Below the pieces are notes generated by a model. It worked only from the letters and a program-made list of their open reading frames with translations, did no database searches and was not told the origin of the DNA. From Camarhynchus parvulus (taxonomy: Eukaryota > Chordata > Aves > Passeriformes > Thraupidae): a DNA stretch of 64,000 nucleotides. The DNA lies in the NCBI RefSeq assembly GCF_901933205.1, contig NC_044572.1, positions 75,265,465-75,329,464 of the forward strand, read 5' to 3'. Positions within the stretch are counted from its first letter, which is position 1. Every line of letters starts with the position of its first letter. Below are positions 12,607 to 26,798 of this stretch, piece after piece. A program made the position numbers and the translations under genes.

Positions 12607-15317
12607 ATATAGCTAACAAACTTCACATAACTTTATTCTACTCTCAATATAATGTTTATAACATCAATGAGGATCACTAACAGGGTTTTTTTTTAGTCTA
12701 CATTGTTTTATATGTATGCTGCAAAAAAATTCTCAGTTTGAAAGAATCTAGCTTCACTATGAGCAAATCATGATGGAACTGTATAAAGATATTTTACTGT
12801 ATTTCTTTGCACTATATGTAAAAATGCACAGAAAATTGGGTGGGAAACCTTGGAACTCTAATTTCACTCATGGAAATGTTGTATTTTCCTGTATATTAGA
12901 ACACGATCTAGCCATCACTGAAATTCTGTACATACAAATCCATCTTGGGAAACCTAAAAATAAATTTATCTCCTACTTTCAAAGACTTTACAAAAATGAA
13001 TATTTTTTTCTCTTCCAACCCTTTGTTTCTTCATTAAACAGACCTTTATTTTATTGTACTATTGTTTACCATTGGTGGAGATTCTATGGAAGAATAGAAC
13101 AATAAATCATCAGAGGCTAGTACACAAGTTATATTCCTTAAACAGCTGTATAATTGTTATCTTTAAACAAGTGTGACAATTTTAAGTGTCTAAGCTAGCC
13201 TTTCTGAACACTACAGCTGATGTTCTCTCTGGTAATTTTTATGAAATTATATAAAAGCACTTGTAGTTTTCTCATGCAGGTATTATATGTAATTTCCCAC
13301 TTAATCTGTGCTTTCTTTTATGTAAATCTGCTGAAAACACAAGAATAAGTGGAAACAATTCTGAATATCTTTGGCAACCTTCCATAAGAAAGAAATAAAC
13401 AAGAAAAAAGGCAGGAAGAGGATAATATGCTGACAGGCAACCTAAGTCTCATGAATCTCTTTTGTTCTCTGATGAACACAAAAACAAGATCAAGAAGAAA
13501 CTCTTCTGGCATTCAGAAAAGCCATTACAAACTTAGTCATTTTTATGTAAGGCACAGAAGGAAGAAATGATGCAAGCAAATTTTTCAATCATTTATTATA
13601 AAAGATAAGTACTTCAATGCAATTAGGTAATCTTTTCAAGGCAAGAGAATGGGTTTATCTTGTGCAGTGAAAGGGTACCAAGGCTTGGTACCGGCTGATG
13701 TAAGGGCTACAGGTTTTGATATTTTGAAAGAGAGTGCTAACATTGCAGACCCTTTTATTAACAACTGAGATTTCCAGGTGTTCCACTAAGCCACTTTTCA
13801 CACTGTTTTCTCATGGCTAATACAGCAAGAATCTTTGAATGCTTTACTTACAGCACTAAACTCACACTTTTCTTATTCATGTACCTTCATTTGTTTCAGG
13901 GCTTATGATCTGTCTAGCCCCTCCTTTGGTCTAAATAGACTACTGGTAAGAAGTGTATCTGAATACTTTTTGGTTATTTTGCTCTAAGATCTCTGATTCT
14001 AGATGGTATGTTTGTACAAATGTGGTTCTGCAGATTAAAGTGTGAAAGGAAGACAAGTTTCATAAATTTTACGGTTTTAACACTGATAATTTTGTAAAAT
14101 ACATACTTAATAAAGAGCAGCATTTTTGAAATTATGATGGATGAACTCTGGATCACAAGCAAGACTCGTGACTCTCTAAGGACTTTCTAGGACATGTCAG
14201 GAGACACGAGTGGAAAAGATTTCAAGTAGTTAATACTCATTGCCCTACTTAAGCACAAGGATTAAAAAAAATTATTATTTAAAAAATAAACTACATTTAT
14301 GAATATTATAAATGTTATTTCAATACAGAATCAAGTTATTTTCAGTTATACCTCAACTGTGATATCTTACTTTTCATTTTTGCCTGAAAACTGCGAAGTG
14401 AATTTCACCAAATATACAAACACCATAGAATTTAAAAGTGAAGATGATGGGTTTTGCAATGTTATTATAGGCTCCCCAAGCATGCGAATACATGTTGAGT
14501 CAAAAATTCCTTATCAGAGTACTTTAGAAGGTCTTGTTGCCAAGGTCACATATTAAAGAAGGAACCCAGAGTCACATCCAGCTGACAGTACTGCCAGTAA
14601 ATCTGGAATTTATCTGTTTAAATAGCTGGAGTAGCTCTGCTGTTATGCCTTCTCATTCCACAGCAGCATCTGGCACTGTAATAGACTGTAAGTCTGGGTT
14701 CTGTTTGTTTTAAACTTCATGGTACTTTTCCACTTATAAACAACCACTTCACATTATTTATCCTGCATTTGAACTAGAACCACCCTTCAGTTATCAAACT
14801 TAAATAGAATATTTCCCTGACTTCAAAGAAGCCACCATTTTCTCACTCTGAGAAATTACTGAGTAGAAATTGTTTTTGGTTTTGATTTCCTAGGCAAGAT
14901 AATGAATCAGAATTGAAAATACCATTTAGAAAAATCTTTAAAGGAATTAATCTTTCATGCTCAATAACATGAAATAAAGTGTAAATACCTGTAACAGAGA
15001 AGAAATAAAAAATACAGATTCTCATTAGTGGATGAGGAGGCCCTTGTTTTTCTCAGTCATTGCACATGGAATCATGCTGTGAGCTGCTAATTAGGAACCT
15101 GAGACTTCAAAAGCAAGTGAGAACAAGCTGGTTATCAAACCAAACTTGTTTCCACCCTTTAACTGAGGACTCTCTTGATAAAAGAAGTCCAGTTTTGTTG
15201 ATACAGCTGGAGGTTTTTTATGTTATTAGGAGGATTATTTCCATATATGTACAAATTCAAAGTTTAATTGATACTCTTTTGGGAATAAAAGCAGTAGTGC
15301 CATACAATTTTCAGTTT
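12607..15317. other. Unique noncoding stretch
   Basis: No gene or transposon recognised. It contains a 19-base near-perfect palindrome at 13674, listed separately. A 111-codon frame at 12.77-13.1 kb is rich in Phe, Tyr and Ile, as chance AT-rich frames are. An 85-codon frame at 14299-14556 looks somewhat more protein-like and is discussed in the findings. Confidence 0.55.
13674..13692. repeat. Short palindrome
   Basis: GGTACCAAGGCTTGGTACC consists of two 9-base arms that are exact reverse complements around a single G. It could extrude as a tiny hairpin or bind a dimeric protein, but such palindromes occur by chance in 64 kb, and nothing nearby assigns a role. Confidence 0.9.
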
Positions 15318-16431
15318 TGTGAAGGTTGTTGATCCTGGCTGGACACCAGATGTCCACTGAAAGTGTTTTATCATTCTCCTCATCAGCTAGGCAGAGGAGA
15401 AAAAGTATACCAAAAGACCTATGGGCTGGGATAAGGACAGGGAAAGATCACTCATCAATTACCACCATAGGTAAAACAGACTTGATTTGGGGAAATGAAT
15501 GAAATTTATAACCAATGAAATCAGAGTAGGATAATGCAAAATAAAATAAAAATCTTAAAATACCTTCTCCTCGTACCTCCTTTCTTCCCAGATTTAACTA
15601 TATTCTCTGATTTTCTACCTTCTCTCCCACAGAGGCACAGCAGGTTGTGGGATTGGGGTTTTGATCAGGTCATCATACATTTTCTCTGCCACTCTTTCCT
15701 GCTTAGAGGGAGAGAACTCTTCCCCTGTTCCAGCTTGGGGTGCCTCCCATGGGAGAGTGTTCTATGAACTTCTCCCATGTGAGTCCTTCCTGTGAGCTAC
15801 AGTTTTCCACAAACTACAGCAGTGTTGGTCCCTTCCAAGGACTCAGTCCTTCAGGCACAGTGTGCTGTTGTTGAACCCCCCATGGGGTCACAAGTCCTGC
15901 TTTAAAACCTGCTTCAGCATGGGCTCCTCTCTCCATGAGTCCATAGATCCTGCCAGGAGCCTGCTTTAATGGGTATTCATACACGGTCATAGTTTTCTTT
16001 GAGCATCCACCTCTTCTGGCTTGGTGTTTTCCGCAAGCTGCAGGTGGGTCTGTGCTCCCGTGGACTTCCGTAAGCTGCAGGGGTACAGCTGCCTCAATAT
16101 GGTTTCCTCCAAAGGCTGCAGGAGAATCTCAGCTCTGCTGCCTGGATCACCTCTTACCCATCCTCTCCCACTGCTCCTGATGCCTGCAGAGTTGTTTATC
16201 CCACATATTTTTACTCCTCTGGTGTCAGTTGCACAGTTTTTGTCCTATTCTAAAATATGCTATCCCAGCGTTGCCACCATTATTTCCAGTGGACTTGGCC
16301 TAGGCCAGTGGTAGGTCCATCCTGGATCAGGCTGGCATTGGCCCTGTTAGACCAGGGGATCCAGCACCCTCTCACAGAATCACCTCTGTAGCCCCTCTGC
16401 TACTCAAACCTGACCACACAAACCCAGTACA
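15318..16431 (-). mobile_element. Endogenous retroviral LTR, family B (ERVL-like), near full length, old
   Basis: On the minus strand it begins TGTACTGGGTTTG and ends near TCCAGCCAGGATCAAC, spanning about 1.1 kb. The first half matches the element starting at 63438: GGGTTTG start, GGCTACAGAGGTGATTCTGT, the GATTCTCCTGCAGCC block and repeated CTGCAGC units. The last third matches the element ending near 38982, with AAGTCTGTTTT followed by a TGTCCTTATC-type block and a CCTCTGCC-GATGAGGAG-type segment. It thus ties the two other copies into one LTR family. The polyadenylation motif appears decayed to TATAAA. Divergence is high, so this is an old solo LTR. A 97-codon plus-strand frame across it is antisense and incidental. 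Confidence 0.85.
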
Positions 16432-19068
16432 CAGGTCCATTGAAATAAGGGGGCAATACTAGGCCTTGGCTCTGGAGCCCAAAGGATTAGATCTGTGCAG
16501 AACTGCAATGCTCTGTTTTGTGCAGATGTAACAGTTTGTCTGAAGATAAGTTTAGCATCAGTGTAGCAGGCAAGTATGCCCAAAGACTCTGTTTATCAGT
16601 TTATCAGTTCTGCAACATGTACTTACAAAAATATTAAAAGTATATTCTGCTAATTATAAAAAACTGAGTAGTTTCCCCACAACAACATACATTTCAGCAG
16701 CGTTTAGTTAATATCTATTTTTTAGTCTTCATAACTTGTAAAAAACATGTAAAAAGCAATGGAAACCAATGGAATAAATTTAGACACACATATTTGCTGA
16801 GCATTTCTGGCTTTGCAATAAAGTTACTAATTTGGTAGTCTCCTAATTTGTCTGGCAATGTATCAGTTTCTAAATCTTAATAAATTCAGGGCTGTAATTG
16901 ACTTTTCTCTGCTACACAAATCTGTAAAACTACTTCAAAGAGCTTTAGCTAGATGTTAAAGCTCAAAAATCAGAAAGCTGTGCCCATCTAATAAGTTCTC
17001 AAAGTCTCATAAGGTTTATCTACAGGTTCCTAGAAAATGCATGTTCAATTTTTGTGGAAATGATTTTTTACTTACATTCCCCAAGGTCAGTAAAACTCTT
17101 AGACTGCAATTGCAGAGTATAAATGCAATACTTTGAGCAACTTTCCATTATGCTGATTCACATTTCAAAATTTACATTCCACCTTCCCAGCAAAATAAGT
17201 GACAGGATATACCAGAGGTTAAGCGTGAAGTTAACTACAAAATGACAATTATGGTTATAAAAAGGAAGGCATGCATCTGATTTGTAGAGGTCAAGTCATG
17301 ATTTGTGTGGGCATCTCAAGTGGCAGCTGAGGCTCTACATTGCTCCCATAGGAACACACCTCTCTGCCCTATTTTTAGAGCTTCTGATAAGTCTGAAACT
17401 GATGTGGATATCTTTTATACATTTAAAATTTCTTCCTCCAATTTAATTTAAAAGGATATTAATATTTACAAACTGTTTTAAAAAGTCTTGACAGGAAACG
17501 TCAGCATTAACGAACTTTCTCCAAATGATGAGGGTAGCGTTCTCTCAAAAATGGAAGGACAAAAAGTGTTATGAGAATGTACCTGAATTTTCCAAGTTAT
17601 TTCCTTCCTTAATATAATTTATCATTATAAAAATTTGTCTTTCATTGTACAATTCAAAGAAATAGTAATTAAGCTTATGCAGGGTGCAATACCAGAATGT
17701 GTTAACTCCCAAACTAACCTCATCAAATTCCTCACACTCAGAGAAAGAAAATTCCTCAGTTTCCAAGAGAACCTCCTTGTGAATATCAGCTAGTCAAACT
17801 GGTTGCCTGTTCCTTGATATACTATGATACAATAGCTTGGTATTTTGGTCGAGGTTTGTTTCAACAACCAATGGATATTCACCAACGGTACTGGGTAGCA
17901 TTTAAATATTATTCTCTTGACTATGTTATTCTATCAGACACTTCTGCTACTTTTTTTACAGGGAACTGTTGCTCTGTATGCAGCAATATTAAAAAGAATG
18001 AAGCAATTTATACAAAAATTCCGTAAGTCATGGAAGATATTATTGCCATGCTAATCTGTAACCACCAATTAAAGATATCCATCACAAGATGCAAAACAAA
18101 ACCTACTAGCTAATCAAGTCGTTCAGACAACGAAGACAGAAGGATTTTTTTTTTTTGTATCTTAGTACTTTCAATTATTCTCTCCACTACTCCACAAAGT
18201 TACAAAGTTTTTCTTATAATGTCAGGATGAGTTTAAGGCTGTATTTTCCCTGTAGTCTGCAGCGTTCCTGTGCCTGCATTACTGGAAAGTTAACAATAAT
18301 TTAAGTATCATACTATAGCAATCAGAAGCTGTCTTTGCAAATAAAATAAGAATTAAAATATACTTGAAGAAAAACTGCAGTACATCTCAAGACCACACTG
18401 ACTATACCTTTGAAAATTCCTGTCTTTTGAGCAAGGTTAATCTAAATTTCAAAATCTTAACCTCCAAATCTTGAGAAAGTCAATGACTAAACTGCCACTC
18501 TAGCGTCACCTCTAGAGAGACACTAAAGGGAGACAATTAATTGCTACTTACTTTCAAGCCTGGGAATCATGGAAATCTTACCAATAAATCAAGTTACAAA
18601 GACTTCCCCACTGAACAGAAAGTAAAGAGAAATCAATAATATGATCCTTCAACTGCGAGACTTAAAGAGACTGCGAGTTTAATTGTTGTGAGAAAAAATT
18701 AAAGAATTAAAGGTGTTAGATAAACTTAAATATCTTTATTTTTGTGTCCAAAATTATCTCTCTGAGGATCTCCATAATAAGAGCTTTAATGTAAATACTA
18801 TGTTTTAGTGACAGTAGTAAAATATGACCTTTTAAAACCACTTAAATGGTTAACTACCCTCATCAAAAGGGGCATTAGACCTTTCCCACTTTTTATTTGC
18901 CTTCTAAGTTTTACAAAGAGCAAAACACAATGCAGTCTTAATAGGATATTTGACTCAATTCTTCTTTTTGAGATAAATACAATTTTCCATCTATCCTTAT
19001 CTTCTGGTTTCCTTTCATCAATGGAAAAATATTTAAATTTAAATTTTAAAAAATTCTCTTAACTTTGG

Positions 19069-19100
19069 TTTTTTTTTTTTTGTTGTTGTTGTTGTTGTTT
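19069..19100 (+). repeat. T run followed by (GTT)n microsatellite
   Basis: Thirteen T residues run into about six TGT units. This is a simple repeat with no evidence of function. Confidence 0.93.
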
Positions 19101-19482
19101 TAGTGGGTTTTCAAAAAAATTATTGGGTTAAGTGGAAAATTGTTGCATTAAGATTCTAGAAATTTGGCAGAAAATAAACCCCCCTTGTGTTCCATCTGGT
19201 CCTCAGAGATTAGATGTGCTGAGTGTGGCTGGGCTTAATTTCCAATTGGAACCAATTCGGAATTATAACTTTGGTTGTGTTCAGTAGGACCCCAGGTGCA
19301 TATAGTGGGTTACACTATATGTCTAGTCTCATTCAAAATTACAAATTCACAAGTAGTGCAATTTACTGGAGAAAAGGATTATAAATTCTTTTAGCTTGCC
19401 CGCGATAAATTCAGCAGACCTGAAAAGTAAAAGTGTAGCACTATGTACAAGTGTCCCTGTGTATAACCTGACAGAGCTGGAG

Positions 19483-19500
19483 ATGCAAATCTTATAAAAG
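19483..19500 (+). promoter_or_regulatory. Octamer plus TATA-like pair, possible promoter remnant
   Basis: A perfect octamer ATGCAAAT (the POU/Oct factor motif) is followed two bases later by TATAAAAG. The pair sits in a locally less AT-rich block with several CpGs that resembles LTR sequence (about 19.15-19.62 kb). A TATA box with upstream factor sites is typical of LTR U3 regions. No open frame starts downstream, and no family could be named, so this may be a decayed LTR promoter or coincidence. Confidence 0.3.
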
Positions 19501-22500
19501 AGGCACCCCTACTTTGTGAAGGAGAGAGTTGTTTGCCATCAGCAAATAACTAATGTTTTGAATATAATTATGTCCATTCCAATCCTATGCAGTATATCAG
19601 AGTTCTTATAAGAAATTCCTGACACAATTATTTAATCTTAATTTGAATTTAAAATTTTAGGAAAGTGTGGAGATAATGGAAAGAAGAACAAGAGAGAAAT
19701 GCTCATGACTGCTTTGCAACGCAAAAGAGAATTGGACAGCTTGAGCTGGTAGAAAAGTGAGAGAAGAAAAAGAGCAAAATAAGACAAACTTTTTCTTGCA
19801 CATGTTGGATAGGGACAGATCAGGTCTCTGCCTGGTACTGGAAAAAATTCCCTGCATAACCTTAAAACCATTGTCAGATTGATCATGAGGTCATCTGACT
19901 TCTATAGTGGACGAGTTATGCTCAGTTTTTAGACCAAGATGTCAGTTTCTGAGATGTCATTTTCCTGCTTTTCAGATCTCTGGGATTTCACTTTTCCCTG
20001 TGTTTCATTGAATCTTATCCCCTTATACTACATATCAGGCAGTAATTTGTCCTTATTGTAATGTGGGAAGGATAAAGTACTGCAAAAGATGAGCAATAAT
20101 CATTCAAATTCTCTACCATAATAGAGATAAGAAAAGATATTTCATTCTAATATTTCTGTCCCTAATTTCTTGCTAAAAATTTAAAAAGGTTTTAATTGTA
20201 TCCTTTCTGCTCATAGCAAAAGAGTTGCATAATAACAGACATAAACAAATACAAGCCAGACAAGGCTTTGCTACTTTTTCCCGCAGATTTTGCTTCTGCT
20301 ATACTCACAACATTGAAACATAATAGTGTTTATGATGAGAAACTGGTTAGACCAAAATCTGGTGGAAAATTAAAAGAAAGAAACTTGTTATGGAATTCAG
20401 TGTGTCAACAGTACCTCCCTCATTCAGAAAAAATAAAAAACTAAATTTTAAAACTCTCATTTCGTCTCTGCTTAGGGGAAAACTTTAAAAGGGTTTCCAA
20501 ATGGTTTTCTGATAATTAGGTTTTATAAAATAATTGAAAGACAATATATAGTGAATATTTTAGCAGTTATTCAGGCCAGGGAAATCTGCAGGAGATTTAG
20601 AACACTGTGTTTAAGTGAAGAAAAGACATTTTTTGATGAACAATGACTAAGAGGGCCTGATTTTCTGCTAGGCATGAACACAGGCTTGAGTAAACAGGTG
20701 AGTATGGTTAAACACATGCTACTTTAATCTAGGGAAAAACAAAAACAAAACAAAAAAATCTGTGACAGCCAGTGTTCTGCTGACATCTATGTAGTTGTTT
20801 CTAAAAAAAATGAACTTGGTATCGATGAAATGAAACTCATGCTGCAAAACACTGACAAAAAGGTAGCACCTTCTGGCATAAACTGATGTAAACTTCACAA
20901 CCTTACAGAGGAAAATAGCTTGACAGCCTGTCAAAGGTGTTGTTTTTACCACTCTCTTGCCTTTGCCCCTTTTGAGTTTAATCTCAGGCTGTTTGCAGAT
21001 GTGCTGCTTCTAGACATGCAAACAATGCTAGTGCCAGGAAGTGGCTTCATTTGTCTTATGATAGTGATACATGTTTTAAGACTGCTCAATAATTAGAATA
21101 ATTTATTTCCAAATCAGGTCTCCTGAAGTTTGAATATGGACCCGTGTCTATATGGGCTACCAAAGAATTTCAGAGATACTTCGAGCTACATCACAGGGAT
21201 GAGCACAAAGTTCACAGCCCTGCTTTGAACCCAGAACAGAGAATATTTCCATTAGCCAGGGCAGGGACAGTTAGTAAATCTGCCTCAAGATAAATTAGCT
21301 CAGGCTCAGCACCATGTACTCGCAGATTCTTTGGAATGCTGTGTGAACAATAGATTTTCTCTTTTCATCAGAGAGAAAGTAACTGTGAAACATGAAAGAC
21401 CAAAGAGAATCAACTGCTCTTACATGAGCACCAGTATGACCTGCTAATCACAGGTCACATATGAGTTGACATGAGAGAATGCCTTAATAAAAAAAAGCCC
21501 AAATATCCTGACACTTGAATAGGACCCCAAAAAGTTGTGAAGCATTAATAATGAAAAAAGGACTGGAATACTGAAAAACATTGGCAGACTGGTATGTCTC
21601 ACAAATGAGAGGTTTAGGAGGAGAAAAAATTAAGTCCAGAAAGATGCCACAACATATTTCAGCTGTGTCCTGGATATGGATAACTAAGTGTACAGAATTT
21701 TCAGATACCTGTTTACAGAGTAGATATAACCCTCTGAAAATGTGAAGAATGAATGCATACAAAGAATTTTCCTAATTTTTATTCCAACATGTCATTTAGT
21801 TTCCTCTAGTAAAAGCCATTCCTTCTCTCTGGAAGGCTTGTCCATCTTTTGTGAGTACATAAATGACAGGACCAAGCAAACTAGCAGTGGCACAGGCATA
21901 AAGCTTACAGAATCTGAATATGTACACGCAGCTTAACAACCCAAAGTGAGAGATTCTAAAAGATTCTCTTCAGGGAACTATAGGATGACGACTAGGAGTG
22001 AATTTGTAAAATGCAGACTGATAAATTTGTGAATTGGTATATAACTTCTTTCTGCAAAAGCAGCAGACTGAATTTTATGGCACAAAGATGGAAAGACTCT
22101 GCTATACAACATGCTGCTGAAACATCTTTTCCAGGATCAAACACATGGATACACTTGTATACCTTGAACAGATCACTCAACTCACATGCTTCTGTTTTCA
22201 AGAAAAGGTATCACATCTAAATTTCCATGGAAGTCTTTCAATATAGAAGATGGCAAAACCCCAGTCTAGTCCCATTTTTTAAAGATAATAACCAGCATCC
22301 AGACAAAAATCTCTGTAGAGCAATTAAAAAAATTGTAGAGGAAATAGTTTTATTTCTCCCAAAAATGGAAATAGAGCTTTACATTACAATCACTATCGGT
22401 AGTTAATCTCCTTTCATGATGTCACAGTATCGTCTTCTTTCTGCTGAATTTTAGATGAAGAGCCCCGCACCTCAGTCATATCTGCTTCAAAATGGAGAAG

Positions 22501-25500
22501 ACAAAGATATTTAATTCTAATTTATTGCCTTAAGTGAGACATATATTACACTCCAGAAGACTCTAGACCTGTCTGGCCTCAGTTAATCTTCCTCCTACTA
22601 ACTTAAAAGCAAAAGGATGAACCCAGAGAGACTTCTCCCCTTCCAAATATAGCATTAATGGTGGTAATGTCCTTGCACTCTAGTACAGCATTGTCAACAG
22701 TTTTAGTCCCAAATACTACTAAAGTAGATGCATCAATCTTGTTTGTTTAGGAAAAAAAAATATTCCAGGAGTGATAAAGTAGTCACAAAGACAAAACTTT
22801 TTTACACCAGCACTTTGGATATACTTTGTCTAAGGATTGATAGTCCATGTATCATTCAGTATGTGATTAGTTTGGGAGTTAGTTTTGTATTTACATGACT
22901 GCAATTGCACAGTAAATCTATTGTCCAGATTGCACTGAGTTACTAATGCATTTCAGTAAAATGTTAATACTGTAATTCTGATCTGTAAGAGTCATAGCCC
23001 TGCTATAAAAGCAATAGCAGCTGTGTACTTTACCATGGCAGATAACCCACTCAGACTTAGTTCTATTGCAGCACGACAGAGGGCCAGAGGCTAAGATTTA
23101 TATGCTGGAGAAATAAAGGAATTTGTGCAAAAATAATTTTTTTACTGCATTTGGAGGTGTCTAATTGCTTTAGATATTTTCTGTTGCTTCTGAGAGACTG
23201 AATCAGTTAGATTCTACATTTTATTGAGAATAACTGTGCTTATTGGAAGGCTGGTTTTTTGTGAGCAAAGTACTAAACTAGCATCATTCTCATCTAAGGT
23301 ATAAGGCCAGATTCAATCCCCTGGTAGTGATACTATAGAATAAGGATTGTGGAAAACCCTGGAGCGCCCTTTCAGCTGACAGGGAAGAGTATAATCTAGG
23401 GAAAAAACAGTGAACATATATTAGTGAAGGACAGCATGATACAGCCATGCATCTCTACACTGATGCGTGTGTAGAACCTTCATATCTTGTTGAGAATAAT
23501 TATACTCTAGGTCAGTGTATAAAGATTCCTGCAGATTGCTTACTCCACAGTTCTTAAAGATATTGGTTGTATAAATGAAATATTTGCACCACTTGAAAGA
23601 AGTACTGAGTATAGAACAGGATCCTCACCATACATTACTGCAGGAAAGGGTAACATATTTTATTACAACACGTGGTGGGGAAGATTTTAGAAGTGATGTT
23701 CCTGACTGAGGAGTTATACAAATGAACAGCACATCCTCCATATGTTTGTAGAATCATACATGCAGAGCCTGCAGAGATGTATTCTATGTTTCCCAATCTG
23801 TTGTGTGTTAGCTCATACTGTTCTTGGTAATTTGTGTGAATTCTCTGCCTCCCTGATAGGGTACATTATGTGGGAAGTCATGAGCTGCTGTTCATGGACT
23901 TCTCTTTCTACTGTGTGAAAAGGACAAAATGTTATTGATGCTAAATAATGTATGGGTTTCAAGAATTTTGAAACAGATAATAGGTTTAAGCATGATCATT
24001 CAAAATATATATCTATTAGAAAATATTTTTAATGGCAGTTTTAGAAAGATCAAAAGGAAAAGATTTTATCTTTTTCTATGATTCTGCATTCTTTTCTGTG
24101 ATAAAAGAGAAATATTTCAATACTGAAGTATCTAAATTTACAGTTATTGTACTTTTTCACAAAAAGGGTTATTCGTAAATGACAGTATGATTTACAATAT
24201 CTCACACTTGCATATTCCTGTGTGTGACTGTTACTTCCTTTCATCTAGTGAAGAATGGGCATAAATATAACTTGTAATTAATGTTTCTCTGATCAGAAAT
24301 GGTGAAGCAGATAATTGAATTTTTTTCTTCCATCCTTCAGATTATGGGATGATTCATCAATACTTGCACTACTCTTGTACAGTGGCTGTAATTATGAATG
24401 TGAATGTGATATAGAGATTGACTGGAAGAACAAAAAGTAGAGACCTCCATTTAGGTAACAGTATGAGTAACTTAAAATCATTATGACTCTGAAAAATACT
24501 AGGAATATTTTGACTCATATATGTCATCCAAAATCATTCAGTACTGTAAGTCATATAGAAATTATTATTTCACAGAATTCTCACATAACTTATGCAATCT
24601 TTTTATAACATAATAAGCTACAATAGAAATCAAAATCTCTTCTTCATTTTTTCTACAATGGCAGCAATCTGAAACAGAACTCCTAATCTCTGAGAGACTC
24701 TTTAGCAGAAATCAGTAATATGGTATAACCCAGCAATTTTGTTGCACTGCAGGTGCAAATGGAGTAACTCGGAGTCAACTCAGGTATGTGTATTTAAGAA
24801 TTGGTATGGCTAAGAGCTAAATTTCAAAAGTACAAAAGGAGAAAATTCCCAGCTACATATCACTTTTAATAAGCTAAGCAACACTTTATTAATTATCATT
24901 TTAGTCAATAAATTTATCCAATTTAGTGGCTAAAAAATACATGCAGTTATTCATGTATCAAACACACATATTCATGAATAAGTGCATGCACATGTATAAA
25001 CAGAAAGTTTACCTTTTCCTACTTACATGTGTGACTTATGGAGTCACTTAATTTGCTCATGCTTACTCATCACTCAAAGTAGAAAGCAGCAGAATGCAGG
25101 CAAACAGATATATATCTGACAAAGAGTTAACCTGAAATCAAATCCTTTGTATGAGCAAAGGAAGAAATATCACCGAACCATTGGATATTCTGAGTTGGAG
25201 GGAAAACTTTAAATTAGCCTATTTATAATTAGCTAATTAGCCAAATTGAAGCAAGGGCTCATCGTCAAAATATTTTGGTAGTGTATGCATAACTTTAAAT
25301 TATTATCAAACTGAAATGATGCTTTTTTGATCAGATGCAATGCAAAATTACTTTTTTGTTTGGGACCATTTCCTATGGGTTATTAAAATGGATACAAGTA
25401 TAGCTTCTTCCGATCTTGAAAGTTGTACAACAGAATGCCGTAGTAAATTCCACCCAAACAATCAAATATCTGACATAAACCAAAGATAAGATTATTTTTC

Positions 25501-26765
25501 TTTGTCATTTGATCCACAATTGTTTTTAAAAAACTTTGCAGAAGGAAGCCTACACTGAAAATAGTGCAGATCGCTAAGATTTAGAATAGCTAAAGTATGA
25601 AACAATTACTATTTATCTTTTATAATGTTCATTGTTTAAGCTCACTGGTCTAACAATTACAGTCAGTTAATATCCTTTCAGCTGAAAACTTACAGGTCTT
25701 GCTAAGATTTTAGAATGATTCATAATAAACTGAATTGAATGAATAATAAAACAGCTATCATTACTTCCTTTATGCAGGATATTAATTGTGGTCAAAGTTC
25801 ACTTAGAGCACAGCTACTAGACTACGTATGTATTAAACAGAAGGAATTGAAAAATATGCTTTGATAGCCTAATAGATATGTAATACCTGGAAAGTAATAA
25901 TTGTGGAAAACCTAACATTATTCTTATGAAAGTTTTTTGAAACAAATCATGTTATTCATGAGTCACTCAGAGCCCAGATGTTCAACCAGGAATTCCATCA
26001 TCCTAATATTTGCTGGAAGCACGTTAGGGTTGAGCACATATATCCAGGAGATATACAGAATGTCCTGACAATATGTTCTGAACATATGTATTGACATATG
26101 TGGCCTATAAACCAAAATCAGGAAATACTCTTCTGAGCTGGATAATCCCAAAGGAAGAAGAACTGGTCAAGTTGTGAAAGCAAGCAGCAAACATCAACAG
26201 CAGTGGTGAAGGACTTAAAGCCCTGAAAGAAGGCAGCAACACAAAGAGTGGAGCAGCATCCATCAGAATGATGCAGAACTGAAGCTTTTCAGAAAACTAC
26301 ACTTTAATAGTGTTTTAAGCCTTTTGTTATTTCAGTGTTTTAGTTTACTCCCCAGCACTTTCCTATTTATATTTTAAGGCTAGATGAGAAAAAGCTTACC
26401 CCTCCTCTAACTAACTGAGATGTCAACATACACTTGGACAAGTTTGACAATTTTGTGGAGAAAAAAAACCAAACCATTTTCTTTTACTCCAAAACCTGTA
26501 AGTCCTGTAGTTAGAATGCTCATCTAAGTTATGAAAGACTCATCAGCTTACATAAATGCTGTCACACAGAAAGCCAGGCTTTAAAAAGCAAGTTCTCATG
26601 CTACTCCCATGACCCACTGGAATTTCAAGATTACTGCCATTGTCTCTCCCTCATATGTGTCTGCTTTGTACTAAAATTATTCACAGAATCCAGCAGAGAT
26701 GACAGGGGTGGCTGAAGGGCCTGATGGTAAGGTAATGACATGACACCAGAGCAAGGACTTGAATA

Positions 26766-26798
26766 CTAAGTACCTGAAGTATACACTTCAGTACTTAG
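26766..26798. repeat. Inverted repeat, 14-15 bp arms with 4-base loop
   Basis: CTAAGTACCTGAAGT (26766-26780) pairs with ACTTCAGTACTTAG (26785-26798) across a four-base ATAC loop. One unpaired base in the left arm is the only defect. The stem would be stable as RNA or cruciform DNA. No flanking target duplication typical of a miniature transposon was noticed, and the element is too short for a microRNA precursor (about 60-80 nt). Confidence 0.9.
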
